Source of the DNA: Rhizorhabdus wittichii RW1
GTDB taxonomy: Bacteria > Pseudomonadota > Alphaproteobacteria > Sphingomonadales > Sphingomonadaceae
Assembly (NCBI GenBank): GCA_000016765.1
Contig: CP000699.1
Span: forward strand, 1,860,001-1,924,000
DNA length: 64,000 nt
Direction: 5' to 3'
Position numbers and translations under genes: made by a program. Shown here piece by piece: positions 1 to 8,677 of this stretch (position 1 is its first letter; the number at the start of each line of letters is the position of its first letter). The notes under the pieces were generated by a model, which was not told the origin of the DNA, made no database searches, and saw nothing but the letters and a program-made list of their open reading frames with translations.

Positions 1-1713
1 ATCAGCCGCGATCGGGACGGACGGATCGAGCTGATCGTCGTCCCGCAGGCCTTCGTCCCGGGCCGGCAGGAACACCGCTTCGTGCAGCAGGGGCAGCCCG
101 CCGCCGCGACGGGGCCCCTGCTGGTCGGCGCGGCGCGGGAGGCATCCCTCTATCGCCCGCGCGGCGGGTTCAACGGCAAGATCGGCGACATCGCGATCGT
201 GGCGGGCCGCGTCGACCCGGCCACCATGGCGAAGCTGGCGGCGGGGACTTCGCCCGACGCGCCGGCGATCCGATGGCATCTGGGGATCGAGGTCGACGGC
301 CGGCGCGCGGTCGACCTGTCGGGCTTCGATCGACATGGCGAGGTGGTCAATCGGCCGACGCGCGGCGTCACCGGCGCCCGCTGGAAGGCCAACGCCGATC
401 GCTATGTCGATGCGCCGGACGAATATGACGCCATCCACTTCCATGCCGACGATCTCGAGGATTGCCGTTGGGAGACGAGCTTCCGCTATCGGATTCCCGA
501 GGACCTGAAACCGGGCGTCTATGCCGCCGAACTCCGTTCCGGCGACGAACGGCGCCATGTCGGCTTCCTCGTGACCGCCAGGCCCGGCCGCGCGACCGCG
601 CCCGTCGCGCTGCTGATCCCGACGGTCAGCTATCTCGCCTATTCGAACGAGGCGCTGGAGCCGGAGCTGCTCGGCGCGTTGACGCCGCTGCGCAACCGCC
701 ACCTCCAGGCGGAAGACTATGCCTATCTGGCCGAGCATCGCCTGCTGAGCCTCTACGACCGGCATGACGATGGATCGGGCCGCTGCATGTCGACCATCCG
801 TCGGCCCAACCTCACCTCGATGAACCCGCTGCATCGCTGCCGGCTCTACGACGCGCCGCACCAGCTCGCGGCCGACCTCCATCTGGTCGACTGGCTGGAG
901 GAGATGGGCATCGCCTATGACGTGGTGACCGACCATCAGCTTCATAAGGAGGGCGCGGCGCTGCTGCGCTCCTACAAGACGGTGCTGACCGGCACCCATG
1001 CGGAATATTGGACCGCCCCGATGCTCGACGGCCTCGAAGCCTATCGCGACGGCGGCGGCCGCGTGGTCTATCTTTCGGGCAACGGCCTCTACTGGGTCGC
1101 GGCGCTCGACGAGACCGGCGACATCATCGAGATCCGGCGCCGCGGCGGCAGCGAAAGCTGGAAGGCGGCGGGCGGGGAGGCGATCATCAGCCTCACCGGC
1201 GAGCATGGCGGCCTGTGGAAGGATCGCGGCCGCCCGCCGCAACGCTATGTCGGCGTCGGCATGGCGTCGCAGGGCTTCGATCGCGGCGCGCCCTATCGGC
1301 GGACCCCCGCCAGCCATGATCCCCGCGCCGCCTTCATCTTCGAAGGGGTCGACGACGAACTGCTCGGGGACTTCCCGGCGTTGACGCTCGGCTATGGCGC
1401 GGCGGGCTATGAGGTGGACAGGGTCGACGAACGCCTGGGCACCCCGGCCCACGCCCTCGTCCTCGCATCGTCGACCGGCTTCAGCGACAGCTACCAATAT
1501 GTCCGGGAGGAGACCTTCTTCACCACCCCGTTCGACGGCGGCACCGTCAACGACGAGGTGCGCTCCGACATGGTCTATTTCGAATGTCCCGAAGGCGGCG
1601 CCGTCTTTTCGGTCGGCTCGATCAGCTTCTGCTCCTGCCTGTCGTTCAACGGCTATCAGAACAATATCTCGAGAATTCTCAGGAATGTGGTGACGCATTT
1701 CAGCCGCGCCTGA
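1..1713 (+). CDS. N,N-dimethylformamidase large-subunit-like protein, 5' truncated by window edge
   Basis: The reading frame is open from base 1 to a TGA at 1711, so the start lies upstream; about 570 residues are visible. The N-terminal third looks like a LamG-type beta-sandwich. The rest matches the C-terminal domain of the N,N-dimethylformamidase beta (large) subunit, which hydrolyses N-alkyl amides at a mononuclear iron held by two Tyr and a Glu. The motifs HAEYW (near base 1005) and GNGLYW (near 1080) are where I would expect the two Tyr ligands; this assignment is inferred. The next genes are a TonB receptor, a GntR regulator and a flavin oxidoreductase, so an amide or lactam catabolic module is plausible. 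The small subunit, if present, must lie upstream. Family call fairly sure, substrate unknown. Confidence 0.75.
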   Translation: MSRDRDGRIELIVVPQAFVPGRQEHRFVQQGQPAAATGPLLVGAAREASLYRPRGGFNGKIGDIAIVAGRVDPATMAKLAAGTSPDAPAIRWHLGIEVDGRRAVDLSGFDRHGEVVNRPTRGVTGARWKANADRYVDAPDEYDAIHFHADDLEDCRWETSFRYRIPEDLKPGVYAAELRSGDERRHVGFLVTARPGRATAPVALLIPTVSYLAYSNEALEPELLGALTPLRNRHLQAEDYAYLAEHRLLSLYDRHDDGSGRCMSTIRRPNLTSMNPLHRCRLYDAPHQLAADLHLVDWLEEMGIAYDVVTDHQLHKEGAALLRSYKTVLTGTHAEYWTAPMLDGLEAYRDGGGRVVYLSGNGLYWVAALDETGDIIEIRRRGGSESWKAAGGEAIISLTGEHGGLWKDRGRPPQRYVGVGMASQGFDRGAPYRRTPASHDPRAAFIFEGVDDELLGDFPALTLGYGAAGYEVDRVDERLGTPAHALVLASSTGFSDSYQYVREETFFTTPFDGGTVNDEVRSDMVYFECPEGGAVFSVGSISFCSCLSFNGYQNNISRILRNVVTHFSRA

Positions 1714-1747
1714 CAGGGCGATCTTGCCTATTGCGTCTCCTTTGGTT

Positions 1748-1771
1748 TAATGGTCTATTATTATAACCAAT
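1748..1771. promoter_or_regulatory. Putative GntR operator upstream of TonB receptor
   Basis: TAATGGT, 11 bases, ACCAAT. On the minus strand this is ATTGGT-N11-ACCATTA, identical in half-sites and spacing to the site at 5028-5051. It ends 20 bases before the receptor start at 1792, where a repressor would block transcription. FadR/GntR factors commonly bind TGGT...ACCA palindromes; the link to the regulator at 4202 is inference. Confidence 0.6.
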
Positions 1772-1791
1772 AAAATAGGGAGGGGAGTGAG

Positions 1792-4065
1792 ATGGGCTTT
1801 CGGAAGCGCGCCATCGGCGTCACCATGGTGATGATAGGCTGCCCTTCGGCGCCGCTCATGGCGCAGGGCGCCGTCGACGGTGGCGGCGACATCATCGTCA
1901 CCGCCACCAAGCGATCCGACACGCTGCAGAACGTCCCGCTCAGCATCAGCGCGATCGGCGCGGCCTCGCTCGAACAGCGATCGGCGTCGACCTTCATCGA
2001 CTATGCCGCGTCGATCCCCAATCTCGGCTTCGGCTATACCGGCGACGGCGCGTTCAGCGCGCGGACCATCTCGCTGCGCGGCATCTCCGGCGACAACACC
2101 ACCGGCTTCTACCTCGACGAAACCCCGGTCATCGACTCGATCGATCCCAAGATCGTCGACGTCGACCGCGTCGAGGTGCTGCGCGGGCCGCAGGGAACCC
2201 TCTATGGCGCGCGCTCGATGGGCGGCACGGTCCGCATGATCACCAAGCAGCCCCAGCTCGGCGAGACCGCCGGCCGCATCCATGCGAGCCTCGGCACGAC
2301 CCGGCACACCGACCGGCCCAACTATGCTGCGGACGGCGCGATCAACCTGCCGCTGGGCGACAAGGCGGCGCTGCGGGCCTCGGCCTTCTATCAATATGAC
2401 GCCGGCTTCTTCGAGCGCCAGTTCGCCCAGGGGAGCAACGGCGCGCCGGGGCGACACGACAATATCGGGCGGACCAAATCCTGGGGCGGCGCGCTTTCCG
2501 TGCGGCTGGAACCGACCGACCGGCTCTCGATCACGCCCCGGCTGCTCTACCAGAAGAGCGTCGCCAACGGCTTTCCCTATGCCGACGCCACTCCGGCCGA
2601 CCTCAACCCGCGCGATCTGGTGCAGCGGCGCCCCTTCGACATCGCCGAAGGCGGATCGGACCGCTGGTATCTCGCCAGCCTCGACGCCCATTACGACCTG
2701 GGGAGCGCCAGCCTGATCTCGTCGACCTCCTATTTCAACCGCCGCGTCTATGAGACCGAGGACCAGACCGGCGTCATCTCGGCCTTCTTCCTCGACCCGT
2801 TCGGCGCAGCCCCCCTGCCCGCCGCGATCGACCAGGGCGTCCCCTTCAAGCGCTTCGTCCAGGAGATCCGGCTGGTGTCGTCGGACGAGGGCGCGTTGAG
2901 CTACGTGCTGGGCGGCTATTATTCCTGGACGCGGGACGGCGAATATTATCCGCCGGTGCCGACGGCCGGTCTCGATGCCGCCACCGGCGGCGCGCTCGGG
3001 TCGGACCTGTTCTTCAGCGACGCCTATCGCAACACCGTCAGGGAACCCGCCGTCTTCGGCGAGGCGACCTACAAACTGGGCCATGGCCTGAGCGCCACCG
3101 CCGGCCTGCGCTGGTATCGGATCACGACGACGAACCTCGGCTTCCAGGACGGACTCGCCGCCGGCGGCCGGATCGAGGATCTCGCCGATGCCGCGACGGG
3201 CGGCGTCTTCCCGACCGGCAGGCCCTTCCGGCTGCGCCAGTCGGGGGTCAATCCCAAGGCGCAACTGAGCTGGAAACTCACCCCGGACGACATGATCTAC
3301 GCGACCGCGGCGCGCGGCTTTCGCCCCGGCGGCGTGAGCCCGGCGGTGCCCCCCTCCCCCGCCCTCGGCTGCGCCGCCGACCTCGCGGCGCTCGGCACCT
3401 CGCTCAGCGCCGCCAAATTCTACAAGGCGGACAGCCTGTGGAGCTATGAGCTCGGCGCGAAGACGAGCTGGTTCGGCCGCAAACTGGTCGTCAACGGCGC
3501 GGCCTTCTACATCGACTGGAAGAACATCCAGCAGCAGATCCTGCCCCCCTGCGGCTATCAGTTCCGCGCCAATGCCGGCGCGGCGCGAAGCAAGGGCTTC
3601 GAGATCGAGCTCCAGGCGCGGCCGCTGCCCGGTCTCGAACTCGATGCCGCGCTGGGCTATATCGACGCGCGCATCAGCAAGGCGGGCAGCATCTCGGCGC
3701 TCCGCAAGGGCGATCGCGTGCTGCAGGTCCCCGACTGGACCTCGTCGGTCTCGCTGACCTACACGACCGCGATCGGCGACGACGCCCATCTGTCGACGCG
3801 GATCGGCTACAGCTATGTCGGCGAGAGCTTCAGCGCGAACAACGATCCGTTCAATCCGCGCCGTCGGGCACCCTATGAGCTGTGGGACGCGCGCCTCGCC
3901 GTCACCTGGTCCCGCTACGAACTCGCGCTGTTCGGCAAGAACCTCGGCGACCGGCGCGCCAATCTGGCGGACAACCGGTCGATCTCGGTCGAGACGCCGG
4001 GGCGGGCGCGCGTCGTCGTGAACCAGCCGCGCACCATCGGCATCGAAATGCGGTCGAGCTTCTGA
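1792..4065 (+). CDS. TonB-dependent receptor
   Basis: A 757-residue outer-membrane receptor for active uptake of a large or scarce substrate, powered by TonB-ExbBD. It has an N-terminal signal peptide ending near APLMAQG, then a TonB-box-like segment (DIIVTATKR), a plug domain (VDRVEVLRGPQGTLYG near residues 125-140) and a 22-strand beta-barrel ending in aromatic Phe (MRSSF). The ATG follows a strong Shine-Dalgarno, AGGGAGGGGAG. A palindromic operator shared with the gene at 5064 lies just upstream, so receptor and flavin oxidoreductase are probably co-induced. The substrate cannot be read from sequence; the amidase-like neighbour suggests the ligand is what that pathway degrades. Confidence 0.93.
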   Translation: MGFRKRAIGVTMVMIGCPSAPLMAQGAVDGGGDIIVTATKRSDTLQNVPLSISAIGAASLEQRSASTFIDYAASIPNLGFGYTGDGAFSARTISLRGISGDNTTGFYLDETPVIDSIDPKIVDVDRVEVLRGPQGTLYGARSMGGTVRMITKQPQLGETAGRIHASLGTTRHTDRPNYAADGAINLPLGDKAALRASAFYQYDAGFFERQFAQGSNGAPGRHDNIGRTKSWGGALSVRLEPTDRLSITPRLLYQKSVANGFPYADATPADLNPRDLVQRRPFDIAEGGSDRWYLASLDAHYDLGSASLISSTSYFNRRVYETEDQTGVISAFFLDPFGAAPLPAAIDQGVPFKRFVQEIRLVSSDEGALSYVLGGYYSWTRDGEYYPPVPTAGLDAATGGALGSDLFFSDAYRNTVREPAVFGEATYKLGHGLSATAGLRWYRITTTNLGFQDGLAAGGRIEDLADAATGGVFPTGRPFRLRQSGVNPKAQLSWKLTPDDMIYATAARGFRPGGVSPAVPPSPALGCAADLAALGTSLSAAKFYKADSLWSYELGAKTSWFGRKLVVNGAAFYIDWKNIQQQILPPCGYQFRANAGAARSKGFEIELQARPLPGLELDAALGYIDARISKAGSISALRKGDRVLQVPDWTSSVSLTYTTAIGDDAHLSTRIGYSYVGESFSANNDPFNPRRRAPYELWDARLAVTWSRYELALFGKNLGDRRANLADNRSISVETPGRARVVVNQPRTIGIEMRSSF

Positions 4066-4095
4066 CCCCCCGCCGCCTCGCGCGGCATTGGGCCA

Positions 4096-4107
4096 TTGGT
4101 CGACCAT
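4096..4107. promoter_or_regulatory. Putative autoregulatory GntR operator
   Basis: TTGGTCGACCAT, containing the perfect 10-bp palindrome TGGTCGACCA. It has the same ATTGGT/ACCAT half-sites as 1748-1771 and 5028-5051, but with a 2-base instead of an 11-base spacer. It lies 94 bases before the regulator gene at 4202. A second small inverted repeat, GGCAA-N5-TTGCC, follows at 4109-4123. Confidence 0.5.
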
Positions 4108-4126
4108 AGGCAAAATCATTGCCAAA

Positions 4127-4162
4127 GCGAGCCTGCTGTCCCTATAGCGAGGGCAGGCTCGC
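4127..4162 (+). terminator. Hairpin in TonB receptor/GntR intergenic region
   Basis: GCGAGCCTGC and GCAGGCTCGC form a 10-bp stem around a 16-base loop. There is no U-run after it. It could be the end of the receptor transcript or a structured leader of the regulator mRNA. The fold is visible; the role is unassigned. Confidence 0.4.
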
Positions 4163-4201
4163 CATTCCCATCGATCGGGCGGGCTCCGAAGGGAGAGCAG
4201 C

Positions 4202-4942
4202 TTGGTCCAGAGCTTCGGTCCGGTACGGCATACGGCGACCTATGAAGTGGTCGCGGAGCATATTCGGCGGGCGCTGCAACTGGGCCGCTATCTTCCCGGC
4301 GACAAGCTGCCGCCCGAGCGCGCCCTGGCGCTCCAGCTCGGCGTCTCGCGCACCGTGCTGCGCGAGGCGATTCGCGCGCTCGAGGGCGAAGGCCTGGTGG
4401 AAAGCCGGCGCGGCGCGATGGGCGGCCTGGTCGTGCTGAACAACGAGGTGCCCGCCGACCAGCTCAAGGCGATGATCGCCAGCCGCTTCGACCAGCTCGA
4501 GCAGCTCTACGAATTCCGCCTGGCCAACGAGTGCGCCGCGGCCCGCTTCGCCGCCCGGCGGCGCACCGCCGAGGACCTCCGCAAGATATCGGAGGCGCTG
4601 CAACGCATGGAAGCGATCGTCGGCGGCGTCGCCGAACATAATGACTCGAACACCGTGGCGCGCTTCACCTCGGCCGATTCCGCCTTCCACCTCGGCATCG
4701 CCGAGGCGAGCCGCAACGGCTTCATCGCGCAGGCGGTGGAGGATGCGTGGGTGCGGCGCTTCCTGCCGATCGGCAATGTGTTCATGCGGATCGAGCCCGA
4801 TGCGAACAACGGCCATCGCCGGCTGTTCGATGCGATCGAGACAGGCAACGCCGCCGAAGCCGAGGCGGCGATGGGCGACCATATCCAGGAAACCCTGGCC
4901 ACGCTTCGCGGCTATCTGAACGATCGCCTCCGCACGCGCTGA
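4202..4942 (+). CDS. GntR-family (FadR/FCD) transcriptional regulator
   Basis: A 246-residue DNA-binding regulator with an N-terminal winged helix (about residues 12-78, with PGDKLPPERALA and SRTVLREAIRAL) and a C-terminal all-helical FCD ligand-binding domain (about 95-230). The TTG start is chosen because GGGAGAG sits 5 bases upstream and no ATG fits. FadR-subfamily proteins are usually repressors released by a carboxylic-acid ligand. Three related ATTGGT/ACCAT palindromes lie before the upstream receptor, this gene and the downstream oxidoreductase, so this is the likely local regulator and probably controls itself. Confidence 0.9.
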   Translation: MVQSFGPVRHTATYEVVAEHIRRALQLGRYLPGDKLPPERALALQLGVSRTVLREAIRALEGEGLVESRRGAMGGLVVLNNEVPADQLKAMIASRFDQLEQLYEFRLANECAAARFAARRRTAEDLRKISEALQRMEAIVGGVAEHNDSNTVARFTSADSAFHLGIAEASRNGFIAQAVEDAWVRRFLPIGNVFMRIEPDANNGHRRLFDAIETGNAAEAEAAMGDHIQETLATLRGYLNDRLRTR

Positions 4943-5027
4943 GGCCTCCCAAAGCCACCCACAGGATATTCCGGCCCGATAGCGGACCTGCCGCCACGGA
5001 ATCCTTTTGCTTTGACTCATATGGGCT

Positions 5028-5051
5028 ATTGGTCTATCTCTTAAACCATTA
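5028..5051. promoter_or_regulatory. Putative GntR operator upstream of flavin oxidoreductase
   Basis: ATTGGT-N11-ACCATTA, matching the reverse complement of 1748-1771 in both half-sites and spacing. It ends immediately before the Shine-Dalgarno (GAGGAG, 5052-5057) of the gene at 5064, so a bound repressor would sit on the promoter or transcription start. Confidence 0.6.
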
Positions 5052-5063
5052 GAGGAGACCCGC

Positions 5064-6152
5064 ATGACCCTGCCTGCCAGTTTCGGATTTGTCGCCACCG
5101 CCGTCGAAGCGCCGGGAACGCCGGACAAGCAGGCCTATGAGGCGCTGTTCGGGGATTGCGAATATGGGCAGGCGCTGGGCTATGACAGCGTGTGGCTGAT
5201 CGAACATCATTTCAGCGACTATTTCCCCACCCCCAATCCCCTGGCGCTGCTGTCCAACCTGTCGGCGCGCTTCCCCCGGCTGGGGCTGGGGACCTGCGTG
5301 CTGGTGACGCCGTGGCACGATCCGCTGCGGCTGGCGGAGGACATCGCCCAGCTCGCCTCGATCACCGACGCGCCGCTCCATCTCGGCATGGGCCGGGGCA
5401 CCGCCAAGTTCGAATATGACGCGCTGGGCATCCAGATGGACGAAGCGCAGGACCGGTTCCGCGACACTTGGGAGATCATCCGCTCGGGGCTCGCCGGCGG
5501 TCCGTTCCGGGTGCAGGGCAAGCTGATCGACATGCCGCGCGAGGTCGTCCTCCGGCCGGTCCTGTCCGAACAGCGCCGCCGCTCGATCCACTTCTACGGC
5601 GCGATCGGAAGCCCCGGCACGGCCGAGCGCATGGCGGACATGGGCCTGCCGCCGATCTGCACGACGATCGGCGATTGGGACATGCAGCGCGACACGATCG
5701 TCAGTTGGAAGCGCGCGGCCGCTGCCAACGGCTTCGACACCGGCGCGGCGCGGCTGCCGATCATGATCAACTGCATCATCGGGGACACCGACGAGGAAGC
5801 GATCCGCGAGGCGCAGACCTACATCCCCCGCTTCATGCAGGCCCAGGTCGATCATTATGAGGCCGACGCCAACAACTGGGAGACGCTACGCACCTACAAG
5901 GCGTGGAGCGGCATCTTCTCGAAACTCAAGGCGCGATGCGATCCGGCCAATATCCCGGACTGGTGCCAGTGGCAGCTCATCGGCTCGCCCGAGACCGTGA
6001 CGAGGCGGCTGCGGCAATATCAGGATATCGGCTTCGACACCTTCCTCATCCATGTCGCGACGCCGGGCGTGCCGGTCGAGCCGCGCCGTCGCTGGCTCCG
6101 CCGCTTCGCCCAGGAGGTGATGCCGGCCTTGGCGGCCGAGGCGCTGGCCTGA
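5064..6152 (+). CDS. LLM-class (luciferase-like) flavin-dependent oxidoreductase
   Basis: A 362-residue TIM-barrel protein of the bacterial luciferase-like family. It has the typical YGQALGYDSVWLIEHHF segment (residues 33-49) and a GxGRGTAKFEYDALG segment near residues 112-126. Family members use reduced FMN, usually from a separate reductase, to oxygenate substrates such as long-chain aldehydes, nitrilotriacetate, sulfonates or amines. It is the last gene of the GntR module, beside an amidase-like hydrolase, so N-dealkylation or oxygenation of an amide-derived substrate is possible but unproved. No flavin reductase gene is visible nearby. Start ATG with GAGGAG 6 bases upstream. Confidence 0.88.
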   Translation: MTLPASFGFVATAVEAPGTPDKQAYEALFGDCEYGQALGYDSVWLIEHHFSDYFPTPNPLALLSNLSARFPRLGLGTCVLVTPWHDPLRLAEDIAQLASITDAPLHLGMGRGTAKFEYDALGIQMDEAQDRFRDTWEIIRSGLAGGPFRVQGKLIDMPREVVLRPVLSEQRRRSIHFYGAIGSPGTAERMADMGLPPICTTIGDWDMQRDTIVSWKRAAAANGFDTGAARLPIMINCIIGDTDEEAIREAQTYIPRFMQAQVDHYEADANNWETLRTYKAWSGIFSKLKARCDPANIPDWCQWQLIGSPETVTRRLRQYQDIGFDTFLIHVATPGVPVEPRRRWLRRFAQEVMPALAAEALA

Positions 6153-6185
6153 GCGGAACAGGCCGACGATCCATCCGCAGCCGAT

Positions 6186-6219
6186 CGGGAGGGGAACGTG
6201 ATCGAACGCTCCCCTCCCG
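6186..6219. terminator. Bidirectional hairpin between convergent genes
   Basis: CGGGAGGGG and CCCCTCCCG form a 9-bp stem around a 16-base loop, between the flavin oxidoreductase (ends 6152) and the leftward TonB receptor (ends 6230). There is no clear U-run, so termination strength is uncertain. Confidence 0.5.
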
Positions 6220-6229
6220 TGAGCCTCTC

Positions 6230-8509
6230 CTAGAAGGACAGCTCGGCCTTCATGCCTGCCGTCCGCGGCGCATCGATGAACCAGGTGTTCAGCCCGTAGA
6301 CGTTGGTCGTGGTCGGGGTCACGTAGCGCGCGTTGTTGGTCAGGTTGCGAACCCACAGGCCGAGCGCCCAGCGCTCGTCGCTCGACCGGTAGGTGAGCGA
6401 CGCGTCGATCTTCGCGAAGGCCGGCTTGTCGAGCCCTTCCAGATGCGAGAACAGGCCCCAGGACTTGGATTCGAAGTTCATCGATCCGCGCGCTTCGATC
6501 GCGGCGCCCGACGCCAGCGGGAAGATCTGCGTGACCGAGGTCGACCCCGACCAGCGCGGCGCATTGGGAAGGGTGAAGCCCGAATAGTCGATCAGGCTGT
6601 TGCCGTTGCACAGTTCGGCCGGAATGGCGCCCGGAACCCCGCAGGTATAGACGGCGCCCGGTGGCAGCACGCCCCGCTTGATCGTGGCATGGAGATAACC
6701 GAGGTTCGCGGTGAACGTCGTGTTCGGCCCCGCCTTCCAGGTCGTGTCGACCTGAAGGCCGTAAATCTCCGACTTCGGCACATTGTAGAGGAGCGCCGAA
6801 CCCGACGCACTGTTGTAGGCCGACACCTGCAACTGGCGGTAGTCATAATAGAAGGCCTCGAGGTTGAGGCGCAGCGAGTTGCCGAACAGTGAATTCTTCA
6901 GGCCGACGGTATAGGCGGTGAGCGTCTCCGGCTTGAAGGTCGAGGCGGCGGCGTTCGAGGTGATGTTGAAGCCACTGCCGATATAGCCGGTCTGCACGGT
7001 GGCGTAGGCCATCGAATGCGGCGCGACGTCGGCCTCCACGCCGACCTTCCAGTCGAACCGGTTATCCGACAGGCGCAGGTCGTAGACGATCGGCGGCAGC
7101 GCGATGTTCGCGATCGGGACGAGCCCCTGGGACACGCCGTCGGCATGCCGCTTGTCCCAAGAATATCGGCCGCCGACGGTGAACCGCAGGGCATCGGTGA
7201 CCGCATAGGTCGCCTGCCCGAAGATCGCCTTCGAGTTGGTGACGACGTTGAGATCGTTCTGCGGGCCGCCCGAGGCGAAGCTGTACGGCCTGAACGAGCC
7301 GCCCGAGAAGACCCCCGGATTGTAGATCTCGAACGAAACGCCCGGGCCGTGCGCGGACTGGCGGAACTGGAACAGGCCCAGGACGAAGTTGAGCCGGCCG
7401 GTATCGCCCGCCAGGCGCAGCTCGTTGGTGAGCTGCCGGCCGGTATCGCCGAGATTCTCCAGCGCGCCGGCGAAGCCGGTCAACGGGTTCCCGGCGACGC
7501 CCGGGTTCGGATAATAGCGCTGGTTGTAGCCGATCGGCGACCGGTAGCTCAGGTCGTAATAGGTATAGGCCGGAATATAGGTGACCGAGAGATTGGCCGG
7601 TCCGCCGACCTGATATTTGATCTCGGCATTGCCCTTGTAGACCTTGCGATGGACGTAGAAGTCCTCGCCGGGAATCTCGGGCTGGAACCAGGGATCGCTC
7701 TTCTTGAGGAGCGGGCGCAGCACGATGCCGTCGCCGTCGCCGCCGGTATGCTGATATTCGCCGCGCAGCACGATCGTCAGGTCGCTGTCGGGCTCGATCA
7801 GCGCGGTCAGGCGCGCGGCGAGATTGTCCTTCGCGTTCTGCCCGTTGGAGAGGTAGCCGTCGTGGCGCAGATAATCGACGGCGCCGCGCAGCGCCACCTG
7901 CTGCGAGAGCGGGACGTTGATCGCGCCAAAGCCGTGGAAGCGGTTATAGTTGCCGATCTCGAACCGGGCCTCGCCGCCGGGCGTGAACTGCGGCAGCTTG
8001 GTGGTGATGTTGATCGCGCCGCCGGCCGCGTTGCGGCCATACAGCGTGCCCTGCGGACCGGCCAGGACCTCGACCCGCTCGATGTCGAACATCGATCCCG
8101 ACAGGGTATAGCGCGACTGGTAGACGCCATCGATATTGGTGGCGACGGCGGGATCGTTGGTCTCCGCGTCGCTGGTCTGGCCGATGCCGCGGATGAAGGC
8201 CTGCGTGACCACATTCTCCTGGCTGAGATTGGTCATCGGCAGGAAGCTGGCGACGCCGCGAAGATCGGTGACGCCGCCGGCGACGAGCGCCTCCGCATTG
8301 ACCACGGTGACCGTCGCGGCGACCTTCTGGGCGTTTTCCGAACGCTTCTGGGCGGTGACGACGATCTCCTCCAGCCCGCCGGACGAACCATCCTGCCCCG
8401 ATTGCGCCTCGACCCCGGCCTGGCCTTGCGCATAGGCCGGCGGCACCGCCGCGAAAGCGCCGGCGATGGCGATCAGCGATGCGCCGCGGACGAATTTGCT
8501 GCTGCCCAT
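6230..8509 (-). CDS. TonB-dependent receptor
   Basis: A 759-residue outer-membrane receptor. The ATG at 8509 is preferred over an in-frame ATG seven codons upstream, because GAGGGAGTGGG lies directly before it. A signal peptide (cleavage near AYAQG) is followed by a low-complexity linker, a TonB-box-like EIVVTAQKR, a plug (IERVEVLAGPQGTLYGRNAAGG) and a barrel ending in AELSF. The MFS transporter at 8678 is transcribed in the same direction just upstream, suggesting outer- and inner-membrane uptake for the aromatic pathway encoded to the right. A palindromic operator lies in the gap between the two genes. Confidence 0.93.
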   Translation of the reverse strand: MGSSKFVRGASLIAIAGAFAAVPPAYAQGQAGVEAQSGQDGSSGGLEEIVVTAQKRSENAQKVAATVTVVNAEALVAGGVTDLRGVASFLPMTNLSQENVVTQAFIRGIGQTSDAETNDPAVATNIDGVYQSRYTLSGSMFDIERVEVLAGPQGTLYGRNAAGGAINITTKLPQFTPGGEARFEIGNYNRFHGFGAINVPLSQQVALRGAVDYLRHDGYLSNGQNAKDNLAARLTALIEPDSDLTIVLRGEYQHTGGDGDGIVLRPLLKKSDPWFQPEIPGEDFYVHRKVYKGNAEIKYQVGGPANLSVTYIPAYTYYDLSYRSPIGYNQRYYPNPGVAGNPLTGFAGALENLGDTGRQLTNELRLAGDTGRLNFVLGLFQFRQSAHGPGVSFEIYNPGVFSGGSFRPYSFASGGPQNDLNVVTNSKAIFGQATYAVTDALRFTVGGRYSWDKRHADGVSQGLVPIANIALPPIVYDLRLSDNRFDWKVGVEADVAPHSMAYATVQTGYIGSGFNITSNAAASTFKPETLTAYTVGLKNSLFGNSLRLNLEAFYYDYRQLQVSAYNSASGSALLYNVPKSEIYGLQVDTTWKAGPNTTFTANLGYLHATIKRGVLPPGAVYTCGVPGAIPAELCNGNSLIDYSGFTLPNAPRWSGSTSVTQIFPLASGAAIEARGSMNFESKSWGLFSHLEGLDKPAFAKIDASLTYRSSDERWALGLWVRNLTNNARYVTPTTTNVYGLNTWFIDAPRTAGMKAELSF

Positions 8510-8605
8510 TTCCCACTCCCTCGATTGCACTGAACTTCGTCAGCTTTTCCAGCTCGGCCGGGCGATCGGGCTGCGCCCGCGACGTCCGGTTCCGACTCCT
8601 GACAA

Positions 8606-8621
8606 TTGGCTGTCTAGCCAA
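8606..8621. promoter_or_regulatory. 16-bp palindromic operator, possibly overlapping the receptor promoter
   Basis: TTGGCT-GTCT-AGCCAA, a perfect 6-4-6 inverted repeat about 97 bases before the receptor start. On the minus strand a TTGACC (-35-like) lies 16 bases before TAGACA (-10-like), which would sit inside the palindrome. It differs from the AATTCCTT operators nearby, so a different regulator is implied. Confidence 0.45.
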
Positions 8622-8677
8622 CTGACGCGGCCGGTCAACAATATTCTTTCTAGAGAGAAAATAAAAGGGAAATTATT

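Noticed and set aside
1747-4125. A 792-residue open frame on the minus strand opposite the first TonB receptor
   Set aside because: It is antisense to a receptor with clear domains; it is rich in Arg/Ala/Gly with no motif, the usual shadow in high-GC codon-biased DNA.
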